From CAZFZT01 sp964523675 (GTDB lineage: Bacteria > Planctomycetota > Phycisphaerae > Phycisphaerales > SM1A02), in contig CAZFZT010000039.1 in the NCBI GenBank assembly GCA_964523675.1, positions 1 to 30,063 of the forward strand: a DNA stretch of 30,063 bases, given 5' to 3'. The position numbers and the translations under genes are program-made. Under the pieces are notes generated by a model that ran no database searches, had not been told where the DNA came from, and saw nothing but the letters and a program-made list of their open reading frames with translations. This document shows, in pieces, positions 1 to 7,904 of the stretch. Position 1 is the stretch's first letter. Every line of letters begins with the position of its first letter.

Positions 1-2634
1 GAATGGGCTAACAACCCCGACGGTGCCCTCATACCGCTGATCTGCCAAGAGGCGCTCAAGTTCACGGACGACAGCACGGGCTTCGTCCCGATTGACCGCT
101 CCGCCAGAGGGTGGACGTGCAACTGTACCGGGCACGTGGACCCATCGCACGGCTGGCGACCCATGTGGAACGGAGAGATCGGATTCCCTTGTTGCGACTC
201 GTAGACGATCTTCATAGAAGTGTCGGTTCGAAAATTCAATGATCTCACTCCGTGACCTGTGATGGTCACGCAGGCTGATGACATCGCCGCTTTCCGTGAG
301 GCTCGCAGCTAGGTCGAATAGCGAGTTGCCTGTATAGCTCCAACGCTCACCTAACGATGACACATCATGTTCATGCATTAGCTGCTGATTGACTTGCGAC
401 GCGATCTGCGTGATGTGTCGAAGCTGTTTCGGGTCGCCAATGATTGCAGCTCGTTTGCATCGATAAAGCAGAGGGAGAACGGAGGCAATGTCACACTGGC
501 TCGCCTCGTCAACAATGAGTAGGTCGAAGAAGCCTGCCTCGAGTGGTATGCGACCCCTGGCGGAGAGATTCGTTACGGCCCAGGCTGGCAGGACATTAGT
601 CAGCTTCGGGAAGAGCTCGTAGAAACGGCGATAGACTTGACTGCTCACTCGCTCGTTTGCCTCACGTCCCTGCGTAATTGTTTCCAAGAGAGCTTTGTAA
701 TCTCCGAGCAGCTGTCGCTCGGATCGTGACAGCCGAGAAGGCTGCAGGCGGAGCCAGAGGTCCCATAGAGATGCCGAGATCTCAGACAATTCCTGCTCAT
801 TCGACAGCAGAAGGTGAGTCAGCTCTTCCGAACTCGTGGATTGGTTCAGTTTGTTGAGTGAACGGAAGTAGCGCCCCACCAGTTCTGCCGCCGTGAGTCG
901 ATGGCCGAGCACATCGAGATGCTTCGCCAAAGCTGTGGCATCGTTCTGTTGCCCAAGGTCTGGGGGTGGGGGATGGCCGATCTGACGGGCGGACTCGTCG
1001 AGGGCTTGGCAGGCGGCCACCGCTGTGGTCACGCGGTCGCGCCATAAGATGCCCCAGAAGAGCCGTGTGAAGAACCCTTGCTCTGAGCGGACAGCAGCTC
1101 GCACTTGCGAACTAGCGGCAGCCACCCTTTTCTTCAGATCACCAATGTCGAATCGTCCGGCTCGGTTCCACAAATCGCCGGGGAACGCGGCACGAAGCTT
1201 CTCGACATCTTGTTCAAGTCGATCGGTTTCGTTCCGACACGACACGAGTTCATCGAGCTGTTGCATCAGCGATGTGCGCTCTTCGACGATTGATCGATAT
1301 CGCTCCTCACACTCGGTGTATTCCTCCTTCTCGTGATCAAGCGTTGTCGCCGCAAGCAGTGACGCGAGGTAATCGGCGAGCTTCACTTGTATCTCATTTG
1401 TCCCAAGCCTAAGCAGGATCGGTCTCGGCCCCATTGCGTTCACCCTTGTCTCGACAACGTCCACGGCTTCGTCGTTCTTGCTTGCGACGAGCACACGCCG
1501 ACCACGCCATGCACAATTCGCCACGATGCTCGTGACTACCTGCGACTTGCCAGTTCCGGGCGGACCGGTGATTACCGTGAGGGGGCTGCTCAGGCAGCTT
1601 CGAACCGCACTTCGCTGCTCGGAGTTCAACGGCAACACCTCTATAAGGGGCTGATCGTCGTGATCATTTGTATCTTTCCGCTCGGAACCCAGCCAGTAAC
1701 CCAAAGCCGTGCCCTCATATTGTTGCATCCGGAGCTTTTCGAGTTCTCGCAGTTCCGTCTCGAGTCCCTGCGTGTAGGGCGACCGCTCTGCTGCCAACAC
1801 AATTGCCCGATTGTAGATTCCCTCCTCCTGAATCTCTGCAAGAGTTGATCGACCGACGAGAGCAGTTGGGTCCAGCCGCTCCTTCCAAGGCCACTCAGGT
1901 CGCACCTCATGAAGAGCTGCGACCATGTCGTCGACATCATCGAGCGAGAACCCCCCTGAATCGATCCCAAGCTCTTGACGAAGCAGGATCACTTCGTCGA
2001 GGAGCTCCGGTCCGGACTGCCCGCTCAAGGCTCGTAAGGACCGAATATTGATCTCGGGTCGCTCGTCCTGCAACGTCGGAGTTCCACCGTCCTCAAACTC
2101 TAACTCGAACACCAGCAGTGGTTCCACGAAGAACCCTCTCCAACCGCTCTTCGCTTGCACGAATGCCAGTCTTGTTGGATAGCCGAGGACCAACGACAGC
2201 TTGCGGCGTTCGCGACGGATCTTCCCCAGTACTCTCCTGACGCTCTCATGGTTCCAGTGGCCCCCGCCCTGATCACCATCGAACGGCAAGGCCGGCAACT
2301 CCGCATAATCCGTATGACCGTACTTGCTAGCGGCAAACTCGCTTACGTTTCGATCGAGGTCTTTGGCGAGACACGCGAGGTAATAGCGTGCCAGCTTGGC
2401 CAGAGGCGTATCGTTCGAGCTTCGCTCTGGGATAGGTCCGCTACGATCAGAACTACTGGCGGACAAGGGCCTCCAGCGGTACCCAGCGATCTGCTCGACA
2501 ATGCGGCCACGCATCCTATACAGGGATGAATTGACCACTGACTTGTCCTCACCTAAGGCGTCGGCGATTTCCCGGGCTTTCTTGCCAGGGCTTGAGCGGA
2601 GGTACTCGATGATTCTGTTGTCGAGGCTCATCAT
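1..2634 (-). CDS. SF1 (Upf1-like) AAA helicase with N-terminal HTH, 3'-truncated by window edge
   Basis: An uninterrupted frame runs from an ATG pair at 2634/2631 to the left edge (878 codons, C-terminus missing). The order is: a helix-turn-helix near residues 6-45 (KAREIADALGEDKSVVNSSL), a poorly conserved region, then a helicase core. Core motifs seen are Walker A GPPGTGKS (about residue 357), motif II VDEASQ (about 709), motif III GDPKQL (about 733), motif IV-like HHRS (about 788), and VGVVSPF at the very end. This order is that of Upf1/Dna2-like superfamily 1B helicases, with a charged insertion (about 410-480) between motifs I and II. Such ATPases unwind DNA or RNA; many large stand-alone ones lie in defence loci, but no defence partner is visible here. 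GGAAG just before the ATG pair may be a ribosome site. Two hand-counted 60-nt samples gave 50% and 55% GC, against 67% for one in gpmI, hinting at foreign origin. Helicase class is secure; role is not. Confidence 0.85.
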   Translation of the reverse strand, partial: MMSLDNRIIEYLRSSPGKKAREIADALGEDKSVVNSSLYRMRGRIVEQIAGYRWRPLSASSSDRSGPIPERSSNDTPLAKLARYYLACLAKDLDRNVSEFAASKYGHTDYAELPALPFDGDQGGGHWNHESVRRVLGKIRRERRKLSLVLGYPTRLAFVQAKSGWRGFFVEPLLVFELEFEDGGTPTLQDERPEINIRSLRALSGQSGPELLDEVILLRQELGIDSGGFSLDDVDDMVAALHEVRPEWPWKERLDPTALVGRSTLAEIQEEGIYNRAIVLAAERSPYTQGLETELRELEKLRMQQYEGTALGYWLGSERKDTNDHDDQPLIEVLPLNSEQRSAVRSCLSSPLTVITGPPGTGKSQVVTSIVANCAWRGRRVLVASKNDEAVDVVETRVNAMGPRPILLRLGTNEIQVKLADYLASLLAATTLDHEKEEYTECEERYRSIVEERTSLMQQLDELVSCRNETDRLEQDVEKLRAAFPGDLWNRAGRFDIGDLKKRVAAASSQVRAAVRSEQGFFTRLFWGILWRDRVTTAVAACQALDESARQIGHPPPPDLGQQNDATALAKHLDVLGHRLTAAELVGRYFRSLNKLNQSTSSEELTHLLLSNEQELSEISASLWDLWLRLQPSRLSRSERQLLGDYKALLETITQGREANERVSSQVYRRFYELFPKLTNVLPAWAVTNLSARGRIPLEAGFFDLLIVDEASQCDIASVLPLLYRCKRAAIIGDPKQLRHITQIASQVNQQLMHEHDVSSLGERWSYTGNSLFDLAASLTESGDVISLRDHHRSRSEIIEFSNRHFYEDRLRVATRESDLSVPHGSPAVRWVHVPGTVARPPSGGAVNRDEARAVVRELERLLADQRYEGTVGVVSPF

Positions 2635-3177
2635 TGCTTCCGCCGATTGCCGCTGGGAAAGAGCTCCTCAGTCATCGAACGAGCTGGTTGGCATTCTAAC
2701 GGCAACGTGTAGTCGCGAGGCGACATCTTCGCGACCGCCAGCGTTAAGACTCATCTGTCCCAACAGACACTTCATGCGACAACCTCGGCCCTGCTGTAGA
2801 TATAGAGGGGCAGAACCCGCCCGTTAGCAGCGGCGGAACGAGGACAAACACATGCATGGATGCCCGAGCACTGCGGCGGTGCCGCGGACGAAGTCATTGC
2901 GCGCTGACCGCATATCGGCGCACCAGCGACCGCAGGAGATGGCCAGCTTGCTCGTCACCGGCATTGCACGGCCGGGCGCAGTGCGCAGGTCGGCGTGGGC
3001 ACATTCCCGCGAGAGTTGGATGAAGCGCACGCCGATATGCCAAGCACTGCCAAGCACTGCCAGGCAACTCGCATTGCTGCTTCGAGAAATGGGCCGAGTC
3101 GCGGAAGCGGAGGCGTTGGGGAACGACTGAGCGGCGTTGTCGTTGCCGCCGGCATCGAGGTACCAGCAGCGACGGAC
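2635..3177. other. Gene-free stretch between helicase and secreted protein
   Basis: No convincing gene was found in these 543 bases. Short frames exist on both strands but none resembles a known protein as a whole. One plus-strand frame ends (about 3065-3130) in a TPR-like phrase LLLREMGRVAEAEAL, which could be chance or a decayed TPR-gene end. A TAGAAT hexamer on the minus strand (2693-2698) could be a -10 box for the helicase, but no matching -35 was seen. A period-10 direct repeat lies at 3039-3068. Confidence 0.5.
3039..3068. repeat. Three-copy 10-nt tandem direct repeat
   Basis: Two identical units GCCAAGCACT (3039-3048, 3049-3058) are followed by a diverged third, GCCAGGCAAC. The repeat lies in the gene-free stretch. 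It is too short to assign to an element family and may be simple slippage. Confidence 0.6.
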
Positions 3178-5505
3178 TTACGGGCACATGCCCCAATTCT
3201 CGAGCATCAGAAGTAGATCACTGACGCCAACGGAGTCATTGCCATCCAGATCGGCTGCGCACGGGTTCTCCGCTGGGCATGCTCCCCACTGGCTGAGCAG
3301 CGCGAGTAGGTCGGGAATGCCGATCGAACCATCTTGAATGAGGTCTGCTGGGCAAGGCTCAGTGCAGTCGTAGTCGGATACACGAACGGCGTCGATGGCC
3401 GCTTCGACGAGTGATGGCGGATCGAAGTCCGATGCGATGAAGCGCACGCGCACCTGATCGGTGGGTTCAACGAAATCGGAAACGCGAAAGCGCGCAAAGC
3501 GCCAGCCGCCGCTGGTGTCGGGGCCGGCGGGGCCGATGGTTTCGAGATTGACCCAGGTGTGGCCGCCATCGGATGAGATGTCCACAACGAAGACATCATC
3601 ATTTGCGCCCGCACCAGCACTGTTCGAGTACCAGCGCCAATAACTGATCGTGGCTTCATCGAGGGCGCCAGTACTCAGGTGAGGCGAGATGAGTGTTGTC
3701 TTCCCGCCATCGACGTCGCTTGCGCCGGCCCCTCCACCTGTGTGCTGGCCTGTGACGTAACACGCGCTGCCGGTGACTGGCGCGCCCGGCTGCGCGGAAG
3801 TACCCACCGGATCGACTCGCTCCCAGATGCCTGCGGTTGCATCATCGTTGAACGCGCCGATCGTCCAGCCAAGATCTTCATCGAAGTCATCAGCAAATGA
3901 TTCCTGAACTTCGACAGCAGCAAATGCGCTGTAGGTTGAAGCTGGCGCAGCCGGCGGGTCGCGCAGGACGACACTCAGCGATGACCCGATCGCTTGAGCC
4001 GAAACATAGAAATTGAGAGGTGCCGCGCATTCGAGTGCAGGCAAATGCGCGATGTACTCTTCACTGTTCGGCTCAAGAGGAGCAAGCTCGATGTCGGTGA
4101 AGTCATCGTCATCGCTCAGTTTGTAATGCAGCTTCGCACTACCTGGCGCGACCGAGACGCCTTCAGCCGCTTCAATGCGCACGATGACCGAGTCACCGCT
4201 TGGCGAGATCGTCTCGGGAACGCCATTGGGGTAGGAGAACTGGAGCGGAGGATCACCGAGTCCCCAGACGAAGAGTCCCTTCTGCCGGTCGCATCCAATG
4301 ATGACGCCACTGGGAAAGTAGGGATAGTTACTCCAAAGCCCATTGAAGCCGGTGTTGTCGTCCTCCGGCCAGGTGTCGAAGAATCCAACTTCGATGGGAG
4401 CAAGCTGGTCGCTGATGTCAAAGACGCGAAGGCCGCTTTGATAGTTGGAATGAAATGAAAGGTCGCCGCGCGTGTAGAGGTTGTGTCCACTTGAGGTGTT
4501 GCCGTTCGTGAACGTGGCGGCTTCGAAGGGGTTTTCGGGATCGGAGACGTCAAAGACTCGCGTGGTGGTGCTGATGTCGTACTCGATTTCAGCGAGTTCG
4601 TCATTGAGATAAACGTAGCGCAGATCATGCGTCAGCCAGTTCTGATGCGCGAACGCTCTGAAGGAGTAGGTGGCAGAGCCAAGCAGAAACGGATTGGATT
4701 TGTCGGTGACATCCACGATATCGAGGCGGGGATTTCCGCCGCCCGATACGTTGTTTGCGGCGCAGAACGCGATTTGACGTCCAGCATACGGGCCTTGGAC
4801 ATAGGTGATGATCTGGGCATCGTGAACGTAACGATCGTTCCATTCGCCCACAAAGACCGGGTTGGCCGGATCCGCCAGTGAGTAGATGCGCAGGCCGATG
4901 GTCGTTCCACTCCCACCGCCGCAGCGGTAGAGGAATCCGCTCGTCTCATCAATTGCAACGTTATGGGTAGCCGGGTTCTCGATCGTCCCCGCTTCGGTGA
5001 CGTTGCCGAGGTAGTTGACGATGCCGTTGTCAATCTGAGTCAGGTCCATGACCTGAACACCGCCGCCACCTTCGCTGACTGCATAAGCGTGGTGCTGATA
5101 GACCTTCATGTCGCGCCACGTGCTGGTTGGCCCTGGAATGACCGCGATGATCGCCGGCATTGCGGGATTGGTGATCTCGATGAATGCGGTTCCACCGGAG
5201 AGACCGATGATCGCGTATTCCCTTCCGGAGGGTGAGGTGTATCCCCAACAATCGCTGGCGGCATTGAAATCGCCGAACTCGGTGATCGGCAGCCATGCGA
5301 GGAGATGGACGCCCTTTGACGCAAACTCAATCGGCACCGGGCCGCCGCCACCAAGCGTCCAACCGGGCCCGGTATAGATTTCGGCGGCTTCGTGATCCTC
5401 CTCATCATGCGCAAGGAGTAGCGCCGTGGGGATTGCGAACACGACAAACACAGCCAACAGCGTGCGTGAGACCAGCCGGCCACGTAGGGTATGTGTGATG
5501 AACAT
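3178..5505 (-). CDS. Secreted choice-of-anchor B (LVIVD-repeat) protein with dockerin-like C-terminal repeats
   Basis: The 775-aa product starts at 5505, chosen because GAGGAG lies 5 nt upstream and a signal peptide follows (hydrophobic residues about 14-32). Residues about 60-460 match the choice-of-anchor B/LVIVD beta-propeller type: a CWGY motif near 87, then recurring units of the form VFDVSDPENPF. Residues about 460-550 look like an Ig-like or linker domain. About 560-715 is a beta-sandwich module of the kind common in planctomycete secreted proteins (SSDGGHTW, RVRFIASD, AIDAVRVSD). The tail (718-775) carries two dockerin-type, EF-hand-like repeats, CPADLIQDGS..DLLALLSQWG and CAADLDGNDS..DLLLMLENWG; the first is degenerate in its calcium loop. 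Such tails are typical of Phycisphaerae exported proteins and probably mediate sorting or surface attachment. The substrate is unknown. The gene is monocistronic and divergent from the next operon. Confidence 0.85.
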   Translation of the reverse strand: MFITHTLRGRLVSRTLLAVFVVFAIPTALLLAHDEEDHEAAEIYTGPGWTLGGGGPVPIEFASKGVHLLAWLPITEFGDFNAASDCWGYTSPSGREYAIIGLSGGTAFIEITNPAMPAIIAVIPGPTSTWRDMKVYQHHAYAVSEGGGGVQVMDLTQIDNGIVNYLGNVTEAGTIENPATHNVAIDETSGFLYRCGGGSGTTIGLRIYSLADPANPVFVGEWNDRYVHDAQIITYVQGPYAGRQIAFCAANNVSGGGNPRLDIVDVTDKSNPFLLGSATYSFRAFAHQNWLTHDLRYVYLNDELAEIEYDISTTTRVFDVSDPENPFEAATFTNGNTSSGHNLYTRGDLSFHSNYQSGLRVFDISDQLAPIEVGFFDTWPEDDNTGFNGLWSNYPYFPSGVIIGCDRQKGLFVWGLGDPPLQFSYPNGVPETISPSGDSVIVRIEAAEGVSVAPGSAKLHYKLSDDDDFTDIELAPLEPNSEEYIAHLPALECAAPLNFYVSAQAIGSSLSVVLRDPPAAPASTYSAFAAVEVQESFADDFDEDLGWTIGAFNDDATAGIWERVDPVGTSAQPGAPVTGSACYVTGQHTGGGAGASDVDGGKTTLISPHLSTGALDEATISYWRWYSNSAGAGANDDVFVVDISSDGGHTWVNLETIGPAGPDTSGGWRFARFRVSDFVEPTDQVRVRFIASDFDPPSLVEAAIDAVRVSDYDCTEPCPADLIQDGSIGIPDLLALLSQWGACPAENPCAADLDGNDSVGVSDLLLMLENWGMCP

Positions 5506-5724
5506 GGGGTCTCCTCTTATTGATGCGGGAATGCCGTGTCTGCACCTTCTCCACTTGACAATATAACGCCGGTTGCAGCAAAAGCCGCTGGAATCCACAG
5601 CGAGAGGCCTCTCAAAAATCAGTAAGAAGACGAGAAATCAGGGATTCGGCGGCGTTCCTCCTTTGTGGCGGCAACGATCGGTCGTGCCGCGAGACGAAAA
5701 AATGCGTTTCAGGAGACATCACAC

Positions 5725-6579
5725 ATGGCTCACATCCTTCTTGTTCTCGCACTGAGCGTGCTGACGCGCACGCCGGGTATGCTCGTGCCTCAAGACAGTC
5801 CCGACCGCGGTGTCGGTATCGACTTTCCGGGGGGAACGGTGGGGGAGTACGTCGACGTACTGCGGAAGACCTACAAGCAGCAAGACGAATGGGGAATAGC
5901 AAACATTGTCGTGGTACCGGATGCGGAGAAGTTTCTTATGCCACCGGTTCAGTTGCAGAACGTGGACGTGGGTGAGGCGGTTAATCTGCTGCGCGACGTT
6001 TCGACTCCGCCCGACGGCAGCGCTCGTACACTGGTGGTTGCTGCGGGCGGCGCTGCGTTTACCGTGAGGCCGCTGGGGATCAAGGGAAAGCGATCCACCG
6101 ATACGTTCAGCACGATTGCTGTGACATCAATTCTCGATGCCGGCTTCACCGCAGAGGATGTGCTGACTGCTGTCGAACAGATGCTTGCGCTGATGGGTGA
6201 GCAGTACGAGGAGCCGAGACTGCGCTTCCACGAAGCGACAGGGCTCCTGATCGGCTACGGCGCGCCTGAGCAGATGCAGGCGATGGAACGAGTCGTGTAC
6301 CAGTTGCAGGTCGCGGCTGATCAACGCAGCGCAGCCGACGTTCCGGATTCCGAAACGTTACAAGCAGCGATCCGCCAACTGCAAGAGAGACTGGAAGCAT
6401 CTCATGCAGAGACGCTCGCTTTTAGAAGTGAAGTGGTCGTTCTGCAGGCAAGGAGCAGAGCCCTCGAAGAGGAATTGCAACGGGCATACAACACGATTGA
6501 ACGCATGGAAATCGAACTGCGCGAAGTTCGCCGGCGAAACCAGCGTGACGGCGACTCCTCGAATTCGAGGCCGCAGTAA
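5725..6579 (+). CDS. Exported protein with secretin-N-domain-like fold and C-terminal coiled coil
   Basis: The start at 5725 has AGGAG 9 nt upstream and is followed by a short hydrophobic signal (MAHILLVLALSVL), giving 284 aa. Residues about 30-90 (FPGGTVGEYVDVLRK, then NIVVVPD and VQLQNVDVGEAVNLL) resemble the STN/N0 domain of secretins and TonB-dependent receptors. Residues about 130-195 (STIAVTSIL, then FHEATGLLIGYGAPEQMQAM) resemble a secretin N1-type domain, where a numerical identifier phrase ends in PEQ. No secretin pore follows; the rest (about 205-280) is a strongly charged coiled coil. It may act as a periplasmic adaptor. It lies 25 nt before an ECF sigma gene on the same strand, so the pair are probably co-regulated. 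The domain assignment is by pattern only and would need a structure comparison. Confidence 0.7.
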   Translation: MAHILLVLALSVLTRTPGMLVPQDSPDRGVGIDFPGGTVGEYVDVLRKTYKQQDEWGIANIVVVPDAEKFLMPPVQLQNVDVGEAVNLLRDVSTPPDGSARTLVVAAGGAAFTVRPLGIKGKRSTDTFSTIAVTSILDAGFTAEDVLTAVEQMLALMGEQYEEPRLRFHEATGLLIGYGAPEQMQAMERVVYQLQVAADQRSAADVPDSETLQAAIRQLQERLEASHAETLAFRSEVVVLQARSRALEEELQRAYNTIERMEIELREVRRRNQRDGDSSNSRPQ

Positions 6580-6591
6580 ACACCTTTGATG

Positions 6592-6597
6592 TACGCT
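6592..6597 (+). promoter_or_regulatory. -10-like box TACGCT before sigma-factor gene
   Basis: TACGCT ends 7 nt before the GTG start at 6605, which would put the transcription start close to the start codon. No -35 is evident. One of a set of similarly placed boxes in this window. Confidence 0.35.
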
Positions 6598-6604
6598 TCA
6601 TGTC

Positions 6605-7138
6605 GTGGCGTCATCCACTCGCCAGTTCACTCGCGCGATCGCCTCAGGCGACACTGAGGCGTTCGCGCGTTTCTATGACCGGTGGTTCGACCGTATGTAT
6701 GCCGAGGCAAGGCGGCTGACGCGACGTGATGAAAGTTTCTGTCTTGACGTTGTTCAGGACTCGATGATGAAAGTGATCCACTCCATCAAGCCGCTCGACA
6801 CCGAAGCCGCACTCGCGCTGTGGGTGAAGCGCACGGTGCACTCATGCGCCATCGACGCGCTTCGTGCGGAAGCCCGCCGACAGAAACGTGAACGCAGCAG
6901 ACCTGTGAGCGATGGCGGTCATGACGCCGCCTTGGACGAGCAGATTGATTGGCTGCGTGCGGAGATCGCGCGGCTCAATGCTGAGCAGGCGCATTTGCTG
7001 CGGCTGCGCCACGCACTCGGCTGGACACTCGAGCGCATCGGCTCCGCGCTCGGGCTTTCGACCGGGGCGGTTGATGGGCGGCTGGGGCGCATCCACCGCC
7101 AACTCAAATCGCGAGCGGAGCAAGACCATGAGCGATGA
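6605..7138 (+). CDS. ECF-type sigma-70 family RNA polymerase sigma factor
   Basis: The 177-aa product has the two-domain plan of ECF sigma factors. Region 2 covers about residues 15-90 (AFARFYDRWFDRMY, then DVVQDSMMKV, the core-binding and -10 helix). Region 4 covers about 110-170 (LRLRHALGWTLERIGSALGLSTGAVDG, a helix-turn-helix for the -35 element). It would direct RNA polymerase to a small regulon. The start is GTG at 6605: the in-frame stop at 6587-6589 leaves no ATG in between, and no Shine-Dalgarno is seen, only a -10-like box just upstream. The downstream gene overlaps by 11 nt, the usual sigma/anti-sigma arrangement. Confidence 0.9.
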   Translation: MASSTRQFTRAIASGDTEAFARFYDRWFDRMYAEARRLTRRDESFCLDVVQDSMMKVIHSIKPLDTEAALALWVKRTVHSCAIDALRAEARRQKRERSRPVSDGGHDAALDEQIDWLRAEIARLNAEQAHLLRLRHALGWTLERIGSALGLSTGAVDGRLGRIHRQLKSRAEQDHER

Positions 7139-7622
7139 CGCTAAACAAGCGGGGAACCTTTCAGAAGCCGGCATGCAGCGGCGGACGCGCATGCTTGATG
7201 AGCTGATTGAGGAAGTGCGATCGCAGCGGCAGAAGCGGCGCAGGCGCCGCCGGATGGGCGCGATATCGCTTGGTCTTGTGTTGATCACCACGGTTGCAGC
7301 CGTCCTCTGGCCGCGCCAGACGTTTCCACCGCACTCCCCACCCCATGCGCAGCAGTCGGTTGTGGCGCCGGAACCGACTCTGGAACACCTGGAAGAGCCG
7401 CACCCAACCGCATCGCCCCGCGTCATCATCGTTCGGACTGATCCTGAGATTCTGCACCGCTATGCCGCGCCGACAACGTTGCGTTACGTTCAGTTCCTCA
7501 GTGATGAGGAACTGCTTGCCGCGCTTGCGCAGATGGATCGGCCGGCCGGACTCGTGCGCGTCGGGGAGGTCGCGTGGCTGACGCAGCGGGGCGATGATCG
7601 GGAGCGAGGCGGCGGGCTATAG
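7128..7622 (+). CDS. Single-pass membrane protein, candidate anti-sigma factor
   Basis: The 164-aa product begins inside the sigma gene (ATG 7128, 11-nt overlap, translationally coupled). An N-terminal cytoplasmic segment of about 43 residues is rich in Glu and Arg (LDELIEEVRSQRQKRRRRRR). It precedes one membrane helix at about 44-61 (MGAISLGLVLITTVAAVLW). A roughly 100-residue outer part follows with a Pro-rich linker (PPHSPPHAQQ) and a conserved-looking end (FLSDEELLAALAQM). There is no HxxxCxxC zinc anti-sigma motif. Position, coupling and topology suggest it tethers or restrains the sigma factor, but no family was recognised. The outer C-terminal part could sense envelope state. Confidence 0.6.
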   Translation: MSDDAKQAGNLSEAGMQRRTRMLDELIEEVRSQRQKRRRRRRMGAISLGLVLITTVAAVLWPRQTFPPHSPPHAQQSVVAPEPTLEHLEEPHPTASPRVIIVRTDPEILHRYAAPTTLRYVQFLSDEELLAALAQMDRPAGLVRVGEVAWLTQRGDDRERGGGL

Positions 7623-7623
7623 T
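7618..7623 (+). promoter_or_regulatory. -10-like box TATAGT before thiS
   Basis: TATAGT (5 of 6 to TATAAT) overlaps the stop codon of the preceding gene and ends 7 nt before the thiS ATG, with no Shine-Dalgarno in between. Confidence 0.4.
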
Positions 7624-7630
7624 CAGTGCG

Positions 7631-7831
7631 ATGGAAGTCGCAATCAATGGTCAGCCGGTGACGATCGAAGGGCCGCGCAGCGTGGCGGAACTGCTTGCGG
7701 AGCGCGGCCTCGAACGTTCTCCGTGCGCGGTTGAGGTCAACGGCGTGCTTGTGCCGAAACGTGAGCATGCAGCGCGCATGATCGGCGCGGGAGACCGGAT
7801 CGAGATCGTGACGTTGGTGGGGGGCGGGTAG
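7631..7831 (+). CDS. thiS: Sulfur carrier protein ThiS
   Basis: The product is a 66-aa ubiquitin-like protein. It has the beta-grasp pattern (MEVAINGQPV, then SVAELLAERGL), the VEVNG phrase, and the C-terminal Gly-Gly (IVTLVGGG) that is adenylated and thiocarboxylated to carry sulfur into the thiazole ring of thiamine. The length is exactly that of the family. It stands alone: no thiG, thiF, thiO or thiE is in the window. It sits 8 nt after the membrane-protein gene but may have its own promoter. MoaD-like carriers are longer, so ThiS is the better reading. Confidence 0.9.
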   Translation: MEVAINGQPVTIEGPRSVAELLAERGLERSPCAVEVNGVLVPKREHAARMIGAGDRIEIVTLVGGG

Positions 7832-7848
7832 GGTGAGGCGCGCGTGAC

Positions 7849-7897
7849 CCGGGGCGTCGCTTGGGCGCGGCATTGCCGCTTCTGCGCTTTGCCCCGG
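7849..7897. terminator. Hairpin between convergent thiS and glmS
   Basis: CCGGGGC (7849-7855) pairs with GCCCCGG (7891-7897) and encloses a second stem GCGGC/GCCGC (7867-7879, 3-nt loop). There is no U-tract on either side, so it is a candidate two-way transcription stop rather than a classical intrinsic terminator. Confidence 0.4.
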
Positions 7898-7904
7898 CTT
7901 GTGC

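Noticed and set aside
2852..3130. 92-codon plus-strand frame ending in a TPR-like phrase
   Set aside because: Only the last dozen residues look TPR-like; the rest is unlike any protein, with no ribosome site or promoter seen.
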